Assembly (NCBI GenBank): GCA_930367215.1
Contig: OV884059.1
Span: forward strand, 24,204,945 to 24,268,944
Direction: 5' to 3'
Length of the DNA: 64,000 nt
DNA from: Pollenia angustigena
Taxonomy: Eukaryota > Arthropoda > Insecta > Diptera > Polleniidae
The notes under the pieces were generated by a model. That model saw only the letters and a list, made by a program, of their open reading frames with translations, had not been told where the DNA came from and did no database searches. Below, piece after piece: positions 48,620 through 61,100 of the stretch (its first letter is position 1; each line of letters begins with the position of its first letter). Both the position numbers and the translations under genes were made by a program.

Positions 48620-48768
48620 AAATAGTGAAATATGTTTATTAATAAAATTAATAAGCAAAATGATAAAGTCCCTTCGAACAGCCTACAGTGCAGAAAAATC
48701 AAAAGTGGAAAATAGCAAAACATTTTGAGTTGTTTTCTCGGCGACGACATCTTGAAAAGGTAAATTGC
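48620..48768 (+). other. Possible 5' exon head to head with the Nup88-like gene
   Basis: A purine-balanced stretch ends CATCTTGAAAAG|GTAAAT, a good donor. One frame is open across it (..VQKNQKWKIAKHFELFSRRR then HLEK) but lacks an ATG, while two ATG-led frames are short (MIKSLRTAYS.. and MFINKINKQN..). It could be 5' UTR of a divergently transcribed neighbour separated from its partner by the hAT insertion. Confidence 0.25.
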
Positions 48769-49416
48769 TTTCAACTTGCGTGCAGCCTATGTCATAGCTG
48801 TCAACTTTTGCTTATTTTGACAATCAGTATATGTAAAAGACTATCAAGAAAATCTTGATCGTGTGGCTGCACTGTAAGCAATAAAAATTTTGTTGATTAT
48901 TTTTTTTTTTGCAGCGTTGCTTAAATTGCATTAAATTTGGCTAAAATGTCTTACAACTGTGTGAACATTGTAAGCTCATTTGTATTTGCAGAAGTGCAAA
49001 ATTAATGCATCTGACAATGGACCATTGTCAGAAAAATATTGCTGTTGGCAACGCCTGCTTACAATATTGTAAGATCTGACCATCGTCTGTACGAAGCTTT
49101 ACATACAATTTTATTATTTTAATGCAATATTATGTGGATGAAGATAAATAAATATGTTGAACTAAATATGTTTGAACGTTACATCTAACGTCTTAACATA
49201 TTTAAAATATGAATTTCAAAAGATTTTGTTTGTTGTATTTGGGACAATATTCCAATATTTCTAAAATTGTGTAGGAAACGAAAAAAACGTCTCATTTAGT
49301 TATTTATTTGTGTATTTTATTCAAAGGAGCATATTTGGAAAGCGATTTTCAGAATACAAAACTTGACATCATTGCAAAACCAAAATTTGAATCATATAAA
49401 ATGTTTTTTTCGCTTA

Positions 49417-49921
49417 TAGGGCCCATACACAATACCATCATAATTGTGCAATCAAGTGATTGTGCAATTAAGGTTGAAGCACACAATACACCAGCATGCT
49501 GGTACAAAATTTATTTTTTACCAAAAAAAGTGTGGAAAAGGTCGCAATGAACGAAGATAAAATGTTCTAATATTTTATTGTAGCATTGGTTTTTAATCCA
49601 CATTTGCAGTATTCCGTACTTTAAACTTTCCATAGGCAAGGCATTTTTTTAAAAAGTTCAATAATTTCTCCCCAAAACATTTTTTCTGGCATTCATATTT
49701 AAAATTTTTTATTTTTTGATGTTTATGCCTTGACGTTTTAACTTTTATGAGCTATATTTACAACACACGATTCAATCATGCTGGTGCAATCAAAAAAATA
49801 TCAAACTATTTCTGATAAAGCACCAGCAGCTGGTACAATCACACCACAAGCTCATATACGGTCAATCGGCTGACACAACCACTTGATTGCACAGTCATGA
49901 TGGTGTTGTGTATGGGCCCTA
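49417..49921. mobile_element. Harbinger-like MITE, family E
   Basis: TIR TAGGGCCCATACACAA and beyond (TGTGCAATCAAGTG at both ends), TTA at 49414-49416 and 49922-49924. CAGCATGCTGGTAC-like palindromes inside. Confidence 0.8.
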
Positions 49922-49924
49922 TTA

Positions 49925-50456
49925 GTCTGGGATCACACTATGAAAGTTTTCTTTCAGAAAGTCTAACACCTAATTTTCACGATGATTTAAAAGACATGTC
50001 TTTTTTGAAGTTCTTTTTTAAAGAAACTTCCAAAAACATGTTAAATTTTCACAATGTTTCTTATTTTGTTTGATTTTTTTTGTTTTCCTTAAATATGAAT
50101 GTATGTATTGAATTTTTTTATATTAAATTTGTTTATTTTTTTTATATTTTAAAAAGCAATTGTCATTTTGAAATAGAAATACAACATAAATTAAAAAACA
50201 AAATTAAGTACAAAGAAGAATGTCAAAAAAATCACAGAAAATACGATTCATGTCTTTTTTTCTACCCTGCTTACTTCTCTCCCCCGCTCGCTATCAAACT
50301 AAAAAAGACATGTTTCAAAAATAGGGGAAAAAATCATCATGAAAATTGGGTGTAAGTTTATTGCTGAGAGGGGAAGAGAACATGCTCTTCTTTTCTCCTC
50401 TCTCACCCATAAACTCAGACTTTCTGAAAGAAAACTTTCATCGTGTGAACCCAGAC
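49925..50456. mobile_element. Harbinger-like MITE, family D
   Basis: TIR GTCTGGGWTCACACKATGAA then AGTTTTCTTTCAGAAAGTCT, TTA at 49922-49924 and 50457-50459. It shares its left TTA with the preceding MITE. Another MITE is nested at 49967-50352. Confidence 0.85.
49967..50352. mobile_element. MITE nested in family D, TAA duplicated (family C copy 2)
   Basis: Ends CACCYAATTTTCAYGATGAT, TAA at 49964-49966 and 50353-50355. Removing it with one TAA gives GTCTAAGTTTATTGC, which lines up with GTCTGAGTTTATAGGC in the fragment at 4057-4183: a paralogous empty site. Confidence 0.8.
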
Positions 50457-50665
50457 TTAGTACATTTTTGTGGTCAAGACATTGGCGCTTGATACAATGG
50501 TAAATGGCGCTTAAAACATTGACATGGACACAAAAAATAAAGGTTTGAAATAAATTGTGTCGTTTAAATCATTTTTTCTGTTAAACAATAAAATAAATAA
50601 AAATCCATATAAAAAGTAACAAAACATTTATTTCAAAACAAAAATTCAAGGAAATTTTAAGATTA

Positions 50666-50884
50666 TTAATAATAATTTTGATTGTCAGACAAATCATCTA
50701 CTTCGTCTGTCTCTGCCAATTCGTCTTCTTTCTCACCAAATGTATTTTTTATTATATCCTCGTATTCTTGTATGTATCGTTCAGGATAAACTTTCTTTTG
50801 AGCAGAACCTCTAAATCCTTTCGTTTCGGGCCTAATATTGGCAGTTTTGAAGAATAGAAAAATTATTTAAACTCAAAGACAATC
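50666..50884 (-). pseudogene. C-terminal remnant of an unidentified ORF
   Basis: Minus-strand frame without ATG: ..FFKTANIRPETKGFRGSAQK then KVYPERYIQEYEDIIKNTFG, an acidic stretch EKEDELAETDEVDDLSDNQN and YY-stop. Good protein composition, non-repetitive. Upstream TATTAG or TTTCTATTC could be an acceptor. Probably from a DNA transposon, family not recognised. Confidence 0.4.
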
Positions 50885-51494
50885 ATAATCTGGAGTGTTA
50901 TAAGCGACAAAAATGGATCAAGTTCTAGTTGGATGAGTGTGCTAAGAGACAATTTCGGTTAAACTAAGCGACATCTAACAAAATTTTTGTGTGGACCTTT
51001 TGTTGTTTACGACAATTACATTTTTAAAAATGTGGCTTAGCATAATTTCTTTGGCGGATAATACAAATTTCAGGGAGCAACATTATTCTAGTGAGAAAAC
51101 TTGACGGTTGATACAATTTTATTTTCTCTAGTTTCCTTTGCATCCATGATAGGGCAGCGTAACCCAGGCCAAAATGTGGCTTAACTTCTAGTAAAGTTCC
51201 ACAGCAAAAAGTAATTTTCGAAAAAAGTGTCGCTTAATACATTCTTATACGAAGGTATCGATATGTTTTAATATTTATGACTAATATGAACACCTTAAGT
51301 AAAAGTAAGGGTAAAATATGCAACATGTTTTGCATGTTTTTAATCAACATATTCACAAAAGAACTTGAAAATTTTTCCCACAGTTGTATTTTTTGTACAA
51401 ACGAACACAAAAATGTAGAACATGTAACATCAATGCAACATATTTCTTAGAAAAGAAATCGCCATAAATATTAAATATGTTTACGAATTTGTGA

Positions 51495-52966
51495 CATATG
51501 GGTATTTCCATGAGAATGTCAACCACGACTCAAAAAATTAAAACGCTTGAAACTTTTTTTCAAATATGGTAGAAAGGAAAAAAACACCCAAAACTTTACT
51601 ATGCCGGGGTACTTATAGCTTATTAAAATTGTTAAAAAGCAAAAAATACAAATTTTAGCTGAGTTTCTCTTTGATTCATTTTTAGTAACTGCAAGTAACA
51701 ATTTTCAATTTTCTGCCGATTAAATACAGATAGTGGCAACTCTGGAATTATGCTTTAAAATTACTGTTACAACAGCAATTAACAAGATACATGAGGAAAG
51801 ACAAAATCTATATATAGTTCGATAAGCGGTATATTTTTGTGTTTGTTTTGGATGCTATTCTAATGTCACGTACGTGGTGCGAAAACATAATTTGTCTTTG
51901 TCATTTGAAATGGATCAGTCTTAGGTGTTTCAAAATAAAAATACAAAGCAAGATATTTGGTGCAAAAAAATATTGATCGGAATCTTTTTTAAATTGGTAT
52001 GATTAAAATTTTTTAAGCTTTTAAAGCTCGTCACGTACGATATTGTAAGTACTAAAATGCAACTTAATGCATCATCTTATTATGTTGGTATTTAGTTTAA
52101 ATTTGGTCAAACCTTATTTAATTACAATTAAAATCATCTTACAAAATTGTTTTGGAATCGGTCCATATTTGACCATAGCTCCCATACAAGTAATACTCCA
52201 GAAAATAGCTTTCAATGCCATAACTTCCTTATAAATGTTGGTATTTACATAAAAAAGGCGACAATGACTTTTACGATAGCTACTATGTCATGACAAAATT
52301 TTGTGCGAGTAGGTCCAAAATTAACCATGGGTCCCATATAAACCCTCTTCCTTAAATTGGCTAGGGGCAAACAAATCTCATATATATGGAGATAACTACA
52401 TAATATTCGGCACAAATAACTTTTATATAATTCTTAACCTCATAGCATAATTCTGTTCTGGCGATCTTGATTGGCCACGGGCCCCAAGTAGGATACACTC
52501 TCAAAAAAATTTACAAAAAATATATTTCATGCCATGAAAATACTATAAGAGAAAAATCTGTCACGTACGGTATGTCACGAACGATATTACATTTTGTTCA
52601 TTATAAAACCATCCAAAAAAATTATTTTTTTTTCCAATTACGGATTATAAAGAAAAATTATGTTGTTTAATGCTTGAAATTAAAAAAAGGAGAAACCTCC
52701 CACAATTCGCAGATTTTCGTATTTTTTTACATTCACCCAAATATCACTTCCGTTTTATGTCTCGTACGATATGCACTTATTTTGCCCGATATTTTGGACA
52801 ACAAGGTTCCGAATTTGAAAATTTTTTTTTTCATATATAGTTCCCTCTAAATGAAACATAATGATACAAAAAATTTTCCAGTTAATACCATTTTTGCAAA
52901 ATTTCTATCTCTCTGAAGGCGTACAAATGTCACGTACGATGACATGGAAATGCCAATATATAAAAT
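51495..52966. mobile_element. TA-flanked element rich in TCACGTACG
   Basis: Ends TGGGTATTTCCATG and complement of TTGGCATTTCCATG next to TA. The core TCACGTACG or TCTCGTACG appears near 51863, 52031, 52560, 52758 and 52929. Related termini at 34419, 35723, 37790 and 40470. Non-coding. Confidence 0.65.
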
Positions 52967-53208
52967 ATCAAATTACTAAATATCTTCGCATTTGTTACAT
53001 ATTTAATAAAATTTAAAAAAAATTAAGACTTTTATTAAAAATGCAGATTCTCTGAGGGATTTTTGGAAATTGTGGACAAACTGGAAGAACTTTCAGGATG
53101 GGACATACCTCATTTGTCCCAAATACAAAAAACATATTTTAAATATGTGAAAACGTAAGATGTTACGTCGAAACATATTTAGTTCGACATATTTATCTTC
53201 ACCCACAT

Positions 53209-53475
53209 CAATAAAAATAATGTCATCCAAAGCTGAGTTTAAATTGGCCGTAAAACAGTTTTAAAGTAAAACATTGCGAGCTCGATTTTCGTAGCTCGAA
53301 AAAATCTGGACTGTTGCAATTACCGAAAATTTGCAATGACCAATGACAGCCCATATTTTAATAAAAAAAACCTTATATTTTATGGTTTAATAAAATAACT
53401 GGCGTATGATATTATCCAATTCTTTTAACATTTGTACGCTTCTGAATAAAGAACACACATTTATATAGATATAGA
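53209..53475. repeat. Fragment homologous (inverted) to 45660-46690
   Basis: Complement matches 45660-45745 (GTGTTCTTTATTCAGAAGCG) and 46500-46690 (TTGCAAATTTTCGGTAA, ACGAAAATCGAGCTCGCA, TTTAAAACTGTTTTAYGGCC), i.e. the hAT interior without its DINE-like insertion. An empty-site copy of that insertion. Confidence 0.75.
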
Positions 53476-53725
53476 TTAAAAAACATTAACCGCGCAAAAA
53501 ATCGTCCGATCTTTTCCAGAAAAAAGTGGGTTCATCCAAAATGGTCAGTAAAAATCGTTGCTGATTTATGCCAGCCAAACTAGGCAGTGCCAAGGCATAA
53601 GCTCAGTGGAATATGGAAAAATACCACTTAAAGATTAAATAAATTAATTTTTAAAAAAATCGCCCAAGCCGTTCCAGAGAAAAGTGGGTTCATCCAAAAT
53701 GGTCAGTAAAAATCGTTGCTGATTT

Positions 53726-55148
53726 ATGCCAGCCAAATACAAAACAAAAAAAATTAAAATTGAATATATAAATATTTTTGGTAAAGCTGTTTCTACTGGG
53801 ACTCTTGTAACTCCTTCTAAGAGTAAAGCTCTTAAAAGAAAAAAGAAAATTAAAACACAAATTTTAGAAATAGATTCCAAAAAAATGCTTTCAAAGATTT
53901 CCGAATCTTGGAATAACAAACTTAAGAGACTTTCTCACAGTTTATTTAACAACAATTTCGAAATGTTGAATAAACCCATGGAGGAATTTGAAAAAACTTG
54001 TACTGACATAATAAATAATGTTGAAAGTGACAACATTAAGTCGGATGCAAACATATGTAATAAAATTGAACCAGAATCATATTTCTGCGATGAAAACGAG
54101 ACTTAAATTCGATGTATTAATGATTTAACTAATTTAGATAAATCTGACCAATGTAAGAATGAGAAATGTGCTAGCCACTGATTTTAATAATTAATTTAAA
54201 AAACTTTCAAGTGAAATCAAGGCGAATTGACTAAAAGGTGAGGTCAACTCTACAACTACAATGCTTCTGTGGTCGGGTTGTCAAAAATATTGCTAGTAAA
54301 AAAAACAAGTTTGTTTACATAAAAAACTAGTTTGTATACAAACTAAAAAACACCATATGTTGACTTGACCCCACCTTCTAGTCAATTCGCCTTGAGGGAA
54401 ATTAAACCTTAATCGTTTTGTTCGCTCCGAAATCGAATTTTATCTCCTTAAATTGGAGAACGTTTTTCAAAAAACTCACGGAGAACATTTTGCTCTCACT
54501 TTATACATAACTTTAAAAGATTTAGATACTTTAAACGATAATAACTGGTTATCGACAGTTATTGTTGACGCATCTTTAACTTGTTTAATGTTTGAAAGTA
54601 ATATTGATAGTTGTTTATATATTGCATGTCAAACAGGCAGTTATTGCTTTAAAAATTAACAGCTATTAATAGACTTTTTATCTCGGAATCCAAGAAATGT
54701 TATTGTGCCGCAGTGCCTTCATCATCACTTTTATATTGTATTCATCGACTTTGATGAAGGTTATTTACTATGTATTGATCCGAAAGGAAGTACAGATAAT
54801 ACCAATTGGGTTTTAAAAAACATTAAACAGGATACCCAACATGATAGTTGGAATTGTGGTGTATTTGTAGTACAATTTGCTGAACGTTTTATACACTCTT
54901 CGAATTACATAAATCTCATAGATCAAAACACGCGAAGACTTAATATAATGAATATGCTTAATAGGCATGGTGATGTGTTAACCAATGTATGTTTGCATTA
55001 TGCACATGATACATCAAAATCTTTTAGAAAATTATGCTGCCAGTTTTGTTTAAGATATATCTGTGTTTACTGCAAAAGATATTATAACAATGACCTAAAT
55101 TTAAGTCTCAGCACAAGTCTTTTCATTTGCAAACTTTGCGAAAATTAA
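53726..55148 (+). pseudogene. Transposon protein with Ulp1/C48-type protease domain
   Basis: Three blocks. 53726-54106 is lysine-rich (MPAKYKTKKIKIEYINIFGK..). After a MITE at 54218, 54453-54656 reads MENVFQKTHGEHFALTLYIT.. then DNNWLSTVIVDASL. A stop at 54657, then 54705-55148 reads QCLHHHFYIVFIDFDEGYLL, CIDPKGSTDN and QDTQHDSWNCGVFVVQFAER: H, D, Q and C in the order and spacing of a Ulp1-like SUMO-protease fold. A cysteine-rich tail follows (CCQFCLRYICVYCKRYY..CKLC), probably zinc-binding. Such proteases are carried by several large DNA transposons. Stops and a MITE make this copy dead. The upstream text at 53507-53583 is repeated at 53669-53736. Confidence 0.65.
54218..54394. mobile_element. 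MITE inside the Ulp1-type pseudogene
   Basis: CAAGGCGAATTGACTARAAG and GTGRGGTCAA, mirrored at the right end; 177 bp. The TSD is not exact. Confidence 0.75.
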
Positions 55149-55577
55149 AAAAATTCCTTATTTAATTAATTTACCTTCATTCTCTTTTCAGAAATGTATA
55201 TATGTATATATATTATACGCAACACACATTAGGTGCGTTTGAGTACTTTTACAGTAAAATGCAGTAAATGAGTAAACTGAAAAATTTGCTCTCAAAAAAG
55301 CTGCTGGCCAAAAAAGTACGCGAACGCAAAATTTGTAAAAATTCGTAAAATAAGGTCAAAAGCTGATGGCAAATAATTAAAGTGTTGAAAAATATTGACA
55401 CTTTTCACTACTTAACTCGTTTTCTTATCGGTACTCGATTAAATACTTTTTATAACACGAACATTTTTGGAAAATATACTGTAATACTAGAATAAGATGT
55501 GGTTGAAATTTATTATTGTTAATTGTTTTTTGTTTTTACAAAAAAATTTCATTAATAAAATATTTAAAAATGTAATA
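55149..55577. other. Spacer with short (TA)n
   Basis: TATATATGTATATATATTAT at 55198. No gene or TIR recognised. Confidence 0.4.
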
Positions 55578-55950
55578 CAGTCAAATCCCGATAATTCGTA
55601 CCCCGATAAATCGTAATTCCCGATAATTCGTAATAAACTGTCGGTCCCTTGAAAAAATCTCGTTAATTCATAAAATTTCCATACGTTTTGGTCCCCTCGC
55701 TAATTCGTAATTTTTTTTCAAATAAAATCTTCTTTACCTCTTATAAATCGTAATTGTTTGCTTACTACCACTTATAATTCGTACTTAAACCAACAAAAAC
55801 ATGGAAAGAATGATTTTTTACTTACGCTATTTTTTTTGCGTGGGTTTTTGATTTTGATTGTGTGTGGGTTTATTTTCTTAAGATCAGTTTGTTACATGAA
55901 TAATTTTTATATATTTTATTTTTAAGAATTTTTTTTATGTTTTTTTTACA
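55578..55950. mobile_element. Tigger/pogo-like MITE, copy 3, truncated
   Basis: Left end CAGTCAAATCCCGATAATTC with TA before it; follows 27862-28389 closely to about 28230 of that copy, then stops where the next element begins. Confidence 0.8.
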
Positions 55951-55953
55951 CTG

Positions 55954-56373
55954 ACAGTCGCAGTGAAGGCAAAAGCAAAAAACGAAAAGTTGCACACAGC
56001 AAAGAACATCGGCAGTCAACATGTTCGGAAGTGTTTGGTTTGACCGACTGAAACTTTTAAAAAATCCCGTAGTTAACGAAGATTTGTGTTTTTGTTTTCC
56101 ATATTTTTTTTAAATAGTACATGTGTACATAAATATGTACATACATATTTATTTATTTTTAAGCTTAACAAATCTTTTTAATTTTAAATAAAACTTTAAA
56201 TAACATTATCGCTTTTATATACATACAATGAACACAACGTCCCATCTTCGTTAACTTCGGGATTTATTAAAAGTTTCAGTCTGTCAAACCAAACACTTTC
56301 GAACATGTCGGCTGCCGATGTTCTTTGTTGTGTGCAACTTTTCGTTTTTTGCTTTTGCCTTCCCTGCGACTGT
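55954..56373. mobile_element. Foldback-like MITE with about 137-bp arms
   Basis: ACAGTCGCAGKGAAGGCAAA then AGCAAAAAACGAAAAGTTGC mirrored at the right; the arms reach AGTTAACGAAGAT. TSD not seen. Confidence 0.75.
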
Positions 56374-56596
56374 TTTCATTTAATGAATCAGAAGTAAAAG
56401 CAACGGTTTATTTTTGCCTAATGAAGAATCAGAAAGTGGAAGAAAAAACAATTTTTTGATTTTGACTAATCACTAAAAAATTTAGCAGTTTATATTTAAT
56501 GCTATTTTAATGAATGCGTCTTGTTATTGTTTTATATGTATGTACCTATGTGTATTTTTGATAGCTAATCTAATAAGATAGTTCTTACAAGATTCC

Positions 56597-58131
56597 TTAT
56601 AACCATTGTATAAGGATTACAAGGTAGTGCCACTCTCTCTCTTTTATTCTGACATATTGCCTTTTGACAATTAACGTGTTTTGTGAAAACTGTGCTACCA
56701 TATTTGTTCTAAATAATCCCATTTTCTTCTTTTTTTTTTGTCAAAATGAAATTTTATTTTGAATAAATCAACAACACAAAGTTTTTATATTCAAATTTTT
56801 ACAAATAGAAAATGAGCTGCATATTCCAAGACTGCAAGAACACAAGGCCAACTGTAAGCGTCTGGAGATCACATTTTTCAAATACCGCTGTTGCCGTTCA
56901 CACGTAAAAAGCGGTTGAACGATTGCAGGAAAGGAGAAGCAGATTTAAAAAAACATTCATTTGTTTGCTAAATTCATTTCGCGCAAGACCTTCCCTTTGG
57001 AACATTCTCAAGAAGACCTTCTCTTTGGAACATTATAGTTATAAATGATGATTTATTGCGAACGGATCAGGCATCCAATGCCAAAGAACATCTTTGTTTT
57101 TATAGTTTATTATCGTTAAAAATTTCAGTCGGCTTGATGAATGTTTTGAGTCCCATGTTGAAGAATATCTTGAAGAATATATCCAAGAGCGTGATGAATA
57201 TTTAAACAGGCTTAACACTATTTTTTTGAAGTTTAATCATGAGCAATTATCGACAAAAGCAAAATACATGAACACTTTAATTAATATGTGCGTCTCAAAT
57301 TTAGACCATAACATCTTTGTTTTTATAGTTTATTATCGTTAAAAATTATCTTTCAGTCGGCTTGATGAATGTTTTGAGTCCCATGTTGAAGAATATCTTG
57401 AAGAATATATCCAAGAGCGTGATGAATATTTAAACAGGCTTAACACTATTTTTTTGAAGTTTAATCATGAGCAATTATCGACAAAAGCAAAATACATGAA
57501 CACTTTAATTAATATGTGCGTCTCAAATTTAGACCATAACATTGTAAAATGATTTATTTTAGGGAGAACATTTTTATAAATTTGCAAGTTGAATCATAAA
57601 TATAAAAACCATTTGCATGTAAATAAAAACATTAAAAAAGCAATAACGTAATAAAATTTATCATATAAATTTTAACTGATTTTCATCACTATTTTAAATT
57701 AAAATGTTTCTATCACAAGACTTACAGAACTAAACTAAACAGAACTACCAGGGTAAATAACGGTTTCTTAAATATTTCGCTATCACATATTTTTAATTCA
57801 TTAAATATAAGATTAACGGCCAATTTCACCAAGATCAGTTCAAACGAACTTGTAATTAAAGTTCCAGTTACCAAAATGTTTTGACAGCTTTAACTGATAG
57901 TTAATTATAACCAAACATGGTAAATTTAGCCTTAAGACTAAAATTTTTACGTAATTTTCATTTATTTAAAACTACACATTTAACTTTGTAATTTTTGGGA
58001 ATCTCTATCCATTTTCCTCATGTGGCAATATTTTTTTAAACCTGAATAAAAAAATACAACAGAGCAAAACCCAATACTTGTCAGAAATTTTTAAGTGGCA
58101 CTACCTTGTTTTCCTTATACCATGCTTATAA
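56597..58131. mobile_element. TIR element carrying spliced gene fragments
   Basis: Inverted ends TTATAASCATKGTATAAGGA then ..ACAAGGTAGTGCCACT, about 38 bp with four or five mismatches. Inside: a short exon-like start MSCIFQDCKNTRPT followed by GTAAGC (56812-56856), and a duplicated C-terminal exon at 57087-57541. TSD not resolved. Confidence 0.6.
57087..57541 (+). repeat. Tandemly duplicated exon with its splice acceptor
   Basis: Placeholder. Confidence 0.5.
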
Positions 58132-61100
58132 CAACTGTCTCATAACATTTAAAAAACTCAAGAGTTTACGAGTCAAACTTGACGTGTGTGAACCGGCACT
58201 ATGTGTAAAAAATTTTAATCCAAAACTTGATCGTGTGGCTGCAGGGTATTTCGCAATAACAGGGTGTATACAATTTTTTTTCATCAACGCGACAAGCTAA
58301 TTTTTAACAACACTTACTAACACTTTAAAAACTGTAATTTTTTACAGTTAGTTTTTTTTCAGTGACGATTTCTAACTTCCAATCAATCAAAAAGAAAGCA
58401 TCATTCAGAACAGTGCGACCAACGGGAGGATAAGAAAAAATTTGTTTTATTGTTTGTTAAATAAATATTTGTTTGAAAATTTTTAAAATGGTAAGATGAT
58501 GTTTATAACTAAAAATGTTTTTTAAATCTGTGGCCTTTAGACAAAACATCTTAATTTAAATCTAAAAAGTTTAAAAAAATGCTTTTTATTATAAGAATTT
58601 TCCTTCAAAAACCATTTTTGTTTAAGATTTTAAAATTCTGTATGTAATTCGCAAATCATTCATGCAATGAATTAACAAATTTTTAATTAATTCTTTTCAC
58701 ACAAAAAAATTGGTCAAAATTAATTGCAATTCATTTGAATTGATTTTGAATTAATACAAATAAATTAGAAAAAGAATTAACAATTCATTTGAATTGATTT
58801 GATTATATATGTATGTATATGGCATTTTGACAAAACATCTTAAGTCAAATTTAAAAAATCGAAAAAAATTTTGTTTATCATGCAAATTTTCATTCAAATA
58901 ACATTTTTGTTTTCTTTTTTAAAATTTTGTATTATAAACGATATTTTCCTTTAATTTAGGTTTATTTTATTATTTAATAAAATTACCTCGTTTTCTTAAA
59001 AAACGTTTTTCGCTATATTATCTCGACTTAAGATGGTTTGTCAAAATGCCACAGATATTAATTAATTGATTATTATATTAAAAATATTATTAATGGTGTG
59101 TTTAACAAACATTTTTTGCTTTAATAATATCATATGTGTGTGTATATTGTGGACAATTTTTCTATTTTTGCAATCGATTTTTAAAGATTCTAGCAACTTT
59201 GATTATCAACATAACATATTTTGCTATCAAAGCTGCGTTCGTTTACTCGACATTTGTACTATTTTTACTACAGTTGGAAAAATTTGTTAACTTTTTGTAT
59301 TGAAAACTTCTAGCTGTAGTAAATTTAAGTAATTACCCCTAGATCTAGTCTTTAATTTCATTAATTGTTCTAATTCGTTTTATTCCAGGAAAACAACAGA
59401 TTTGTAATCCCTCTAACTTTCCGAGAGAAAGAAGAGCAGGAGCAATATAAAAAGAAAAAAATGGAGAAAAAAAGGTCCGGAAAGTATATACACACAAAAG
59501 TCGCCAGAAACAATTTAAACAGCAACAACCACTACAACAAAAACCACAACAGCAAGAACCACTACAACAACAACCGAACCAGAAGCAGCCAATTCAACAG
59601 CAACCGCTCCAGAAGCAACAAACCCCACAACAACAACCTAACCAGAAGCAAGCAATCCAGCAACAACCACTTCAACAACAACCGCTCCAGCAACAACCGA
59701 ATCAGCAACAACCGCTCCAGAAACAACAACCACTTCAACAACAACAACCGATCCAGAAGCAACAACCACTCCAGATGCAACCACTCCAGCAACATAAGCC
59801 ACAACCACTTTAACAACAACCGATCCAGAAGCAACAACCACTCCAGCAACAACTGCTCCAGATTCAACAACTTCAACAACAACAAATACTCCAGCAACAA
59901 GACCAAAGAAAAACAAATTCAGCAACTAAAATAATGAGTCGTTTCCGTTCCGTAATACAGCTTTAAAAGAAAAAATCGTATTCCTATTTGTATATAAGTA
60001 TATACAGGCCTTTCACAGAAATAAATTCCAATCGAAAGTGATATCGTTTCCTGTGAAGCAGGATACTTAATCACTTCTACTTTCGATCGGAGCTGAGTCC
60101 TGATTCTGGCAGTCGTGATCTAGTACTTTCTAGATTCGAAAGCAAATTAAAATGTAAGTATTACAGTTAATACTGAACGAATCGGAATTATTTTTTCAGT
60201 GTTATAAAGCATCAATTTGAATTTCACAATACTGAAAAAATAATTTCGATTCGTTAAGCATCGACTGAAATAAAATTGCTTTCGAATCGAGAAAGTGCTC
60301 GATTCCGACTGCCAGAATAAGGCCCTTGATTTCTGTGACAGGCCTGTAAAAGGTAAAATATGCTCATTATACCTACTAAAGGCATTATTTTAAAGTGTTT
60401 AACCTTAAAACTTAAACTTAATTAAAATGTCATGGAAATAGCGAACTGTAAAAAAATTCTTAATATTAATTTTAAAATATATTATTTAAAATAAAAGAAT
60501 GTACATACATATTTATTTTAAAACATGTTTATAGTTTTAAAGACTATAATACTAAAAATGGATTTTTTGACCAAATAATAAACTACTTAAATTATCTAAA
60601 TAATAAGTATGATATACCATACGTTGCTAATAACGAGGAAAATAAAAAGCAAATTTATAGTGCCATATCGTACATTATAAGTATTTTTCAACCTTAAGGA
60701 GTTTTTCCCATTTACTTTTCGTTATTTTTAGACTATTTTGCCTCACAAATATTCATACTTTATTTGTTTGCTGCATTAACGTTTAACGAACCGTGATTAC
60801 ATTTGATGGACTGAATGTCATTCGTAAAAACGATTTATTAAATCTTTGGTCTTAAAGACGTGGCCAACAAGGTAAATGTTTGTACTAATACAATAACAAT
60901 TTAAACAAATAAAATAACTAATACAAATACGCACAAAAAAAATATGCAACTTATTTTCTTAATAGAAATTTTTTTTTTCTTTGATTTCTTTCATTAGGGC
61001 CTTTTTATACCCTTCACCGAAGATAAAAATATTGATCTAAGACCCTATAAAGTATATATATTCTGGGTCTTTATGAGGAGCGAAGTAGCTTTAACCATGT

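Larger units (their letters stand above)
49132..53208. mobile_element. TIR element holding a stack of MITEs
   Basis: Arms of about 125 bp start ATGTGGRTGAAGATAAAT and share GAACTAAATATGTTT, CATATTTAAAATATG and GTATTTGGGACAA. TSD not resolved. The interior holds the MITEs at 49417, 49925, 49967 and 51495 and an ORF remnant at 50666. Confidence 0.7.
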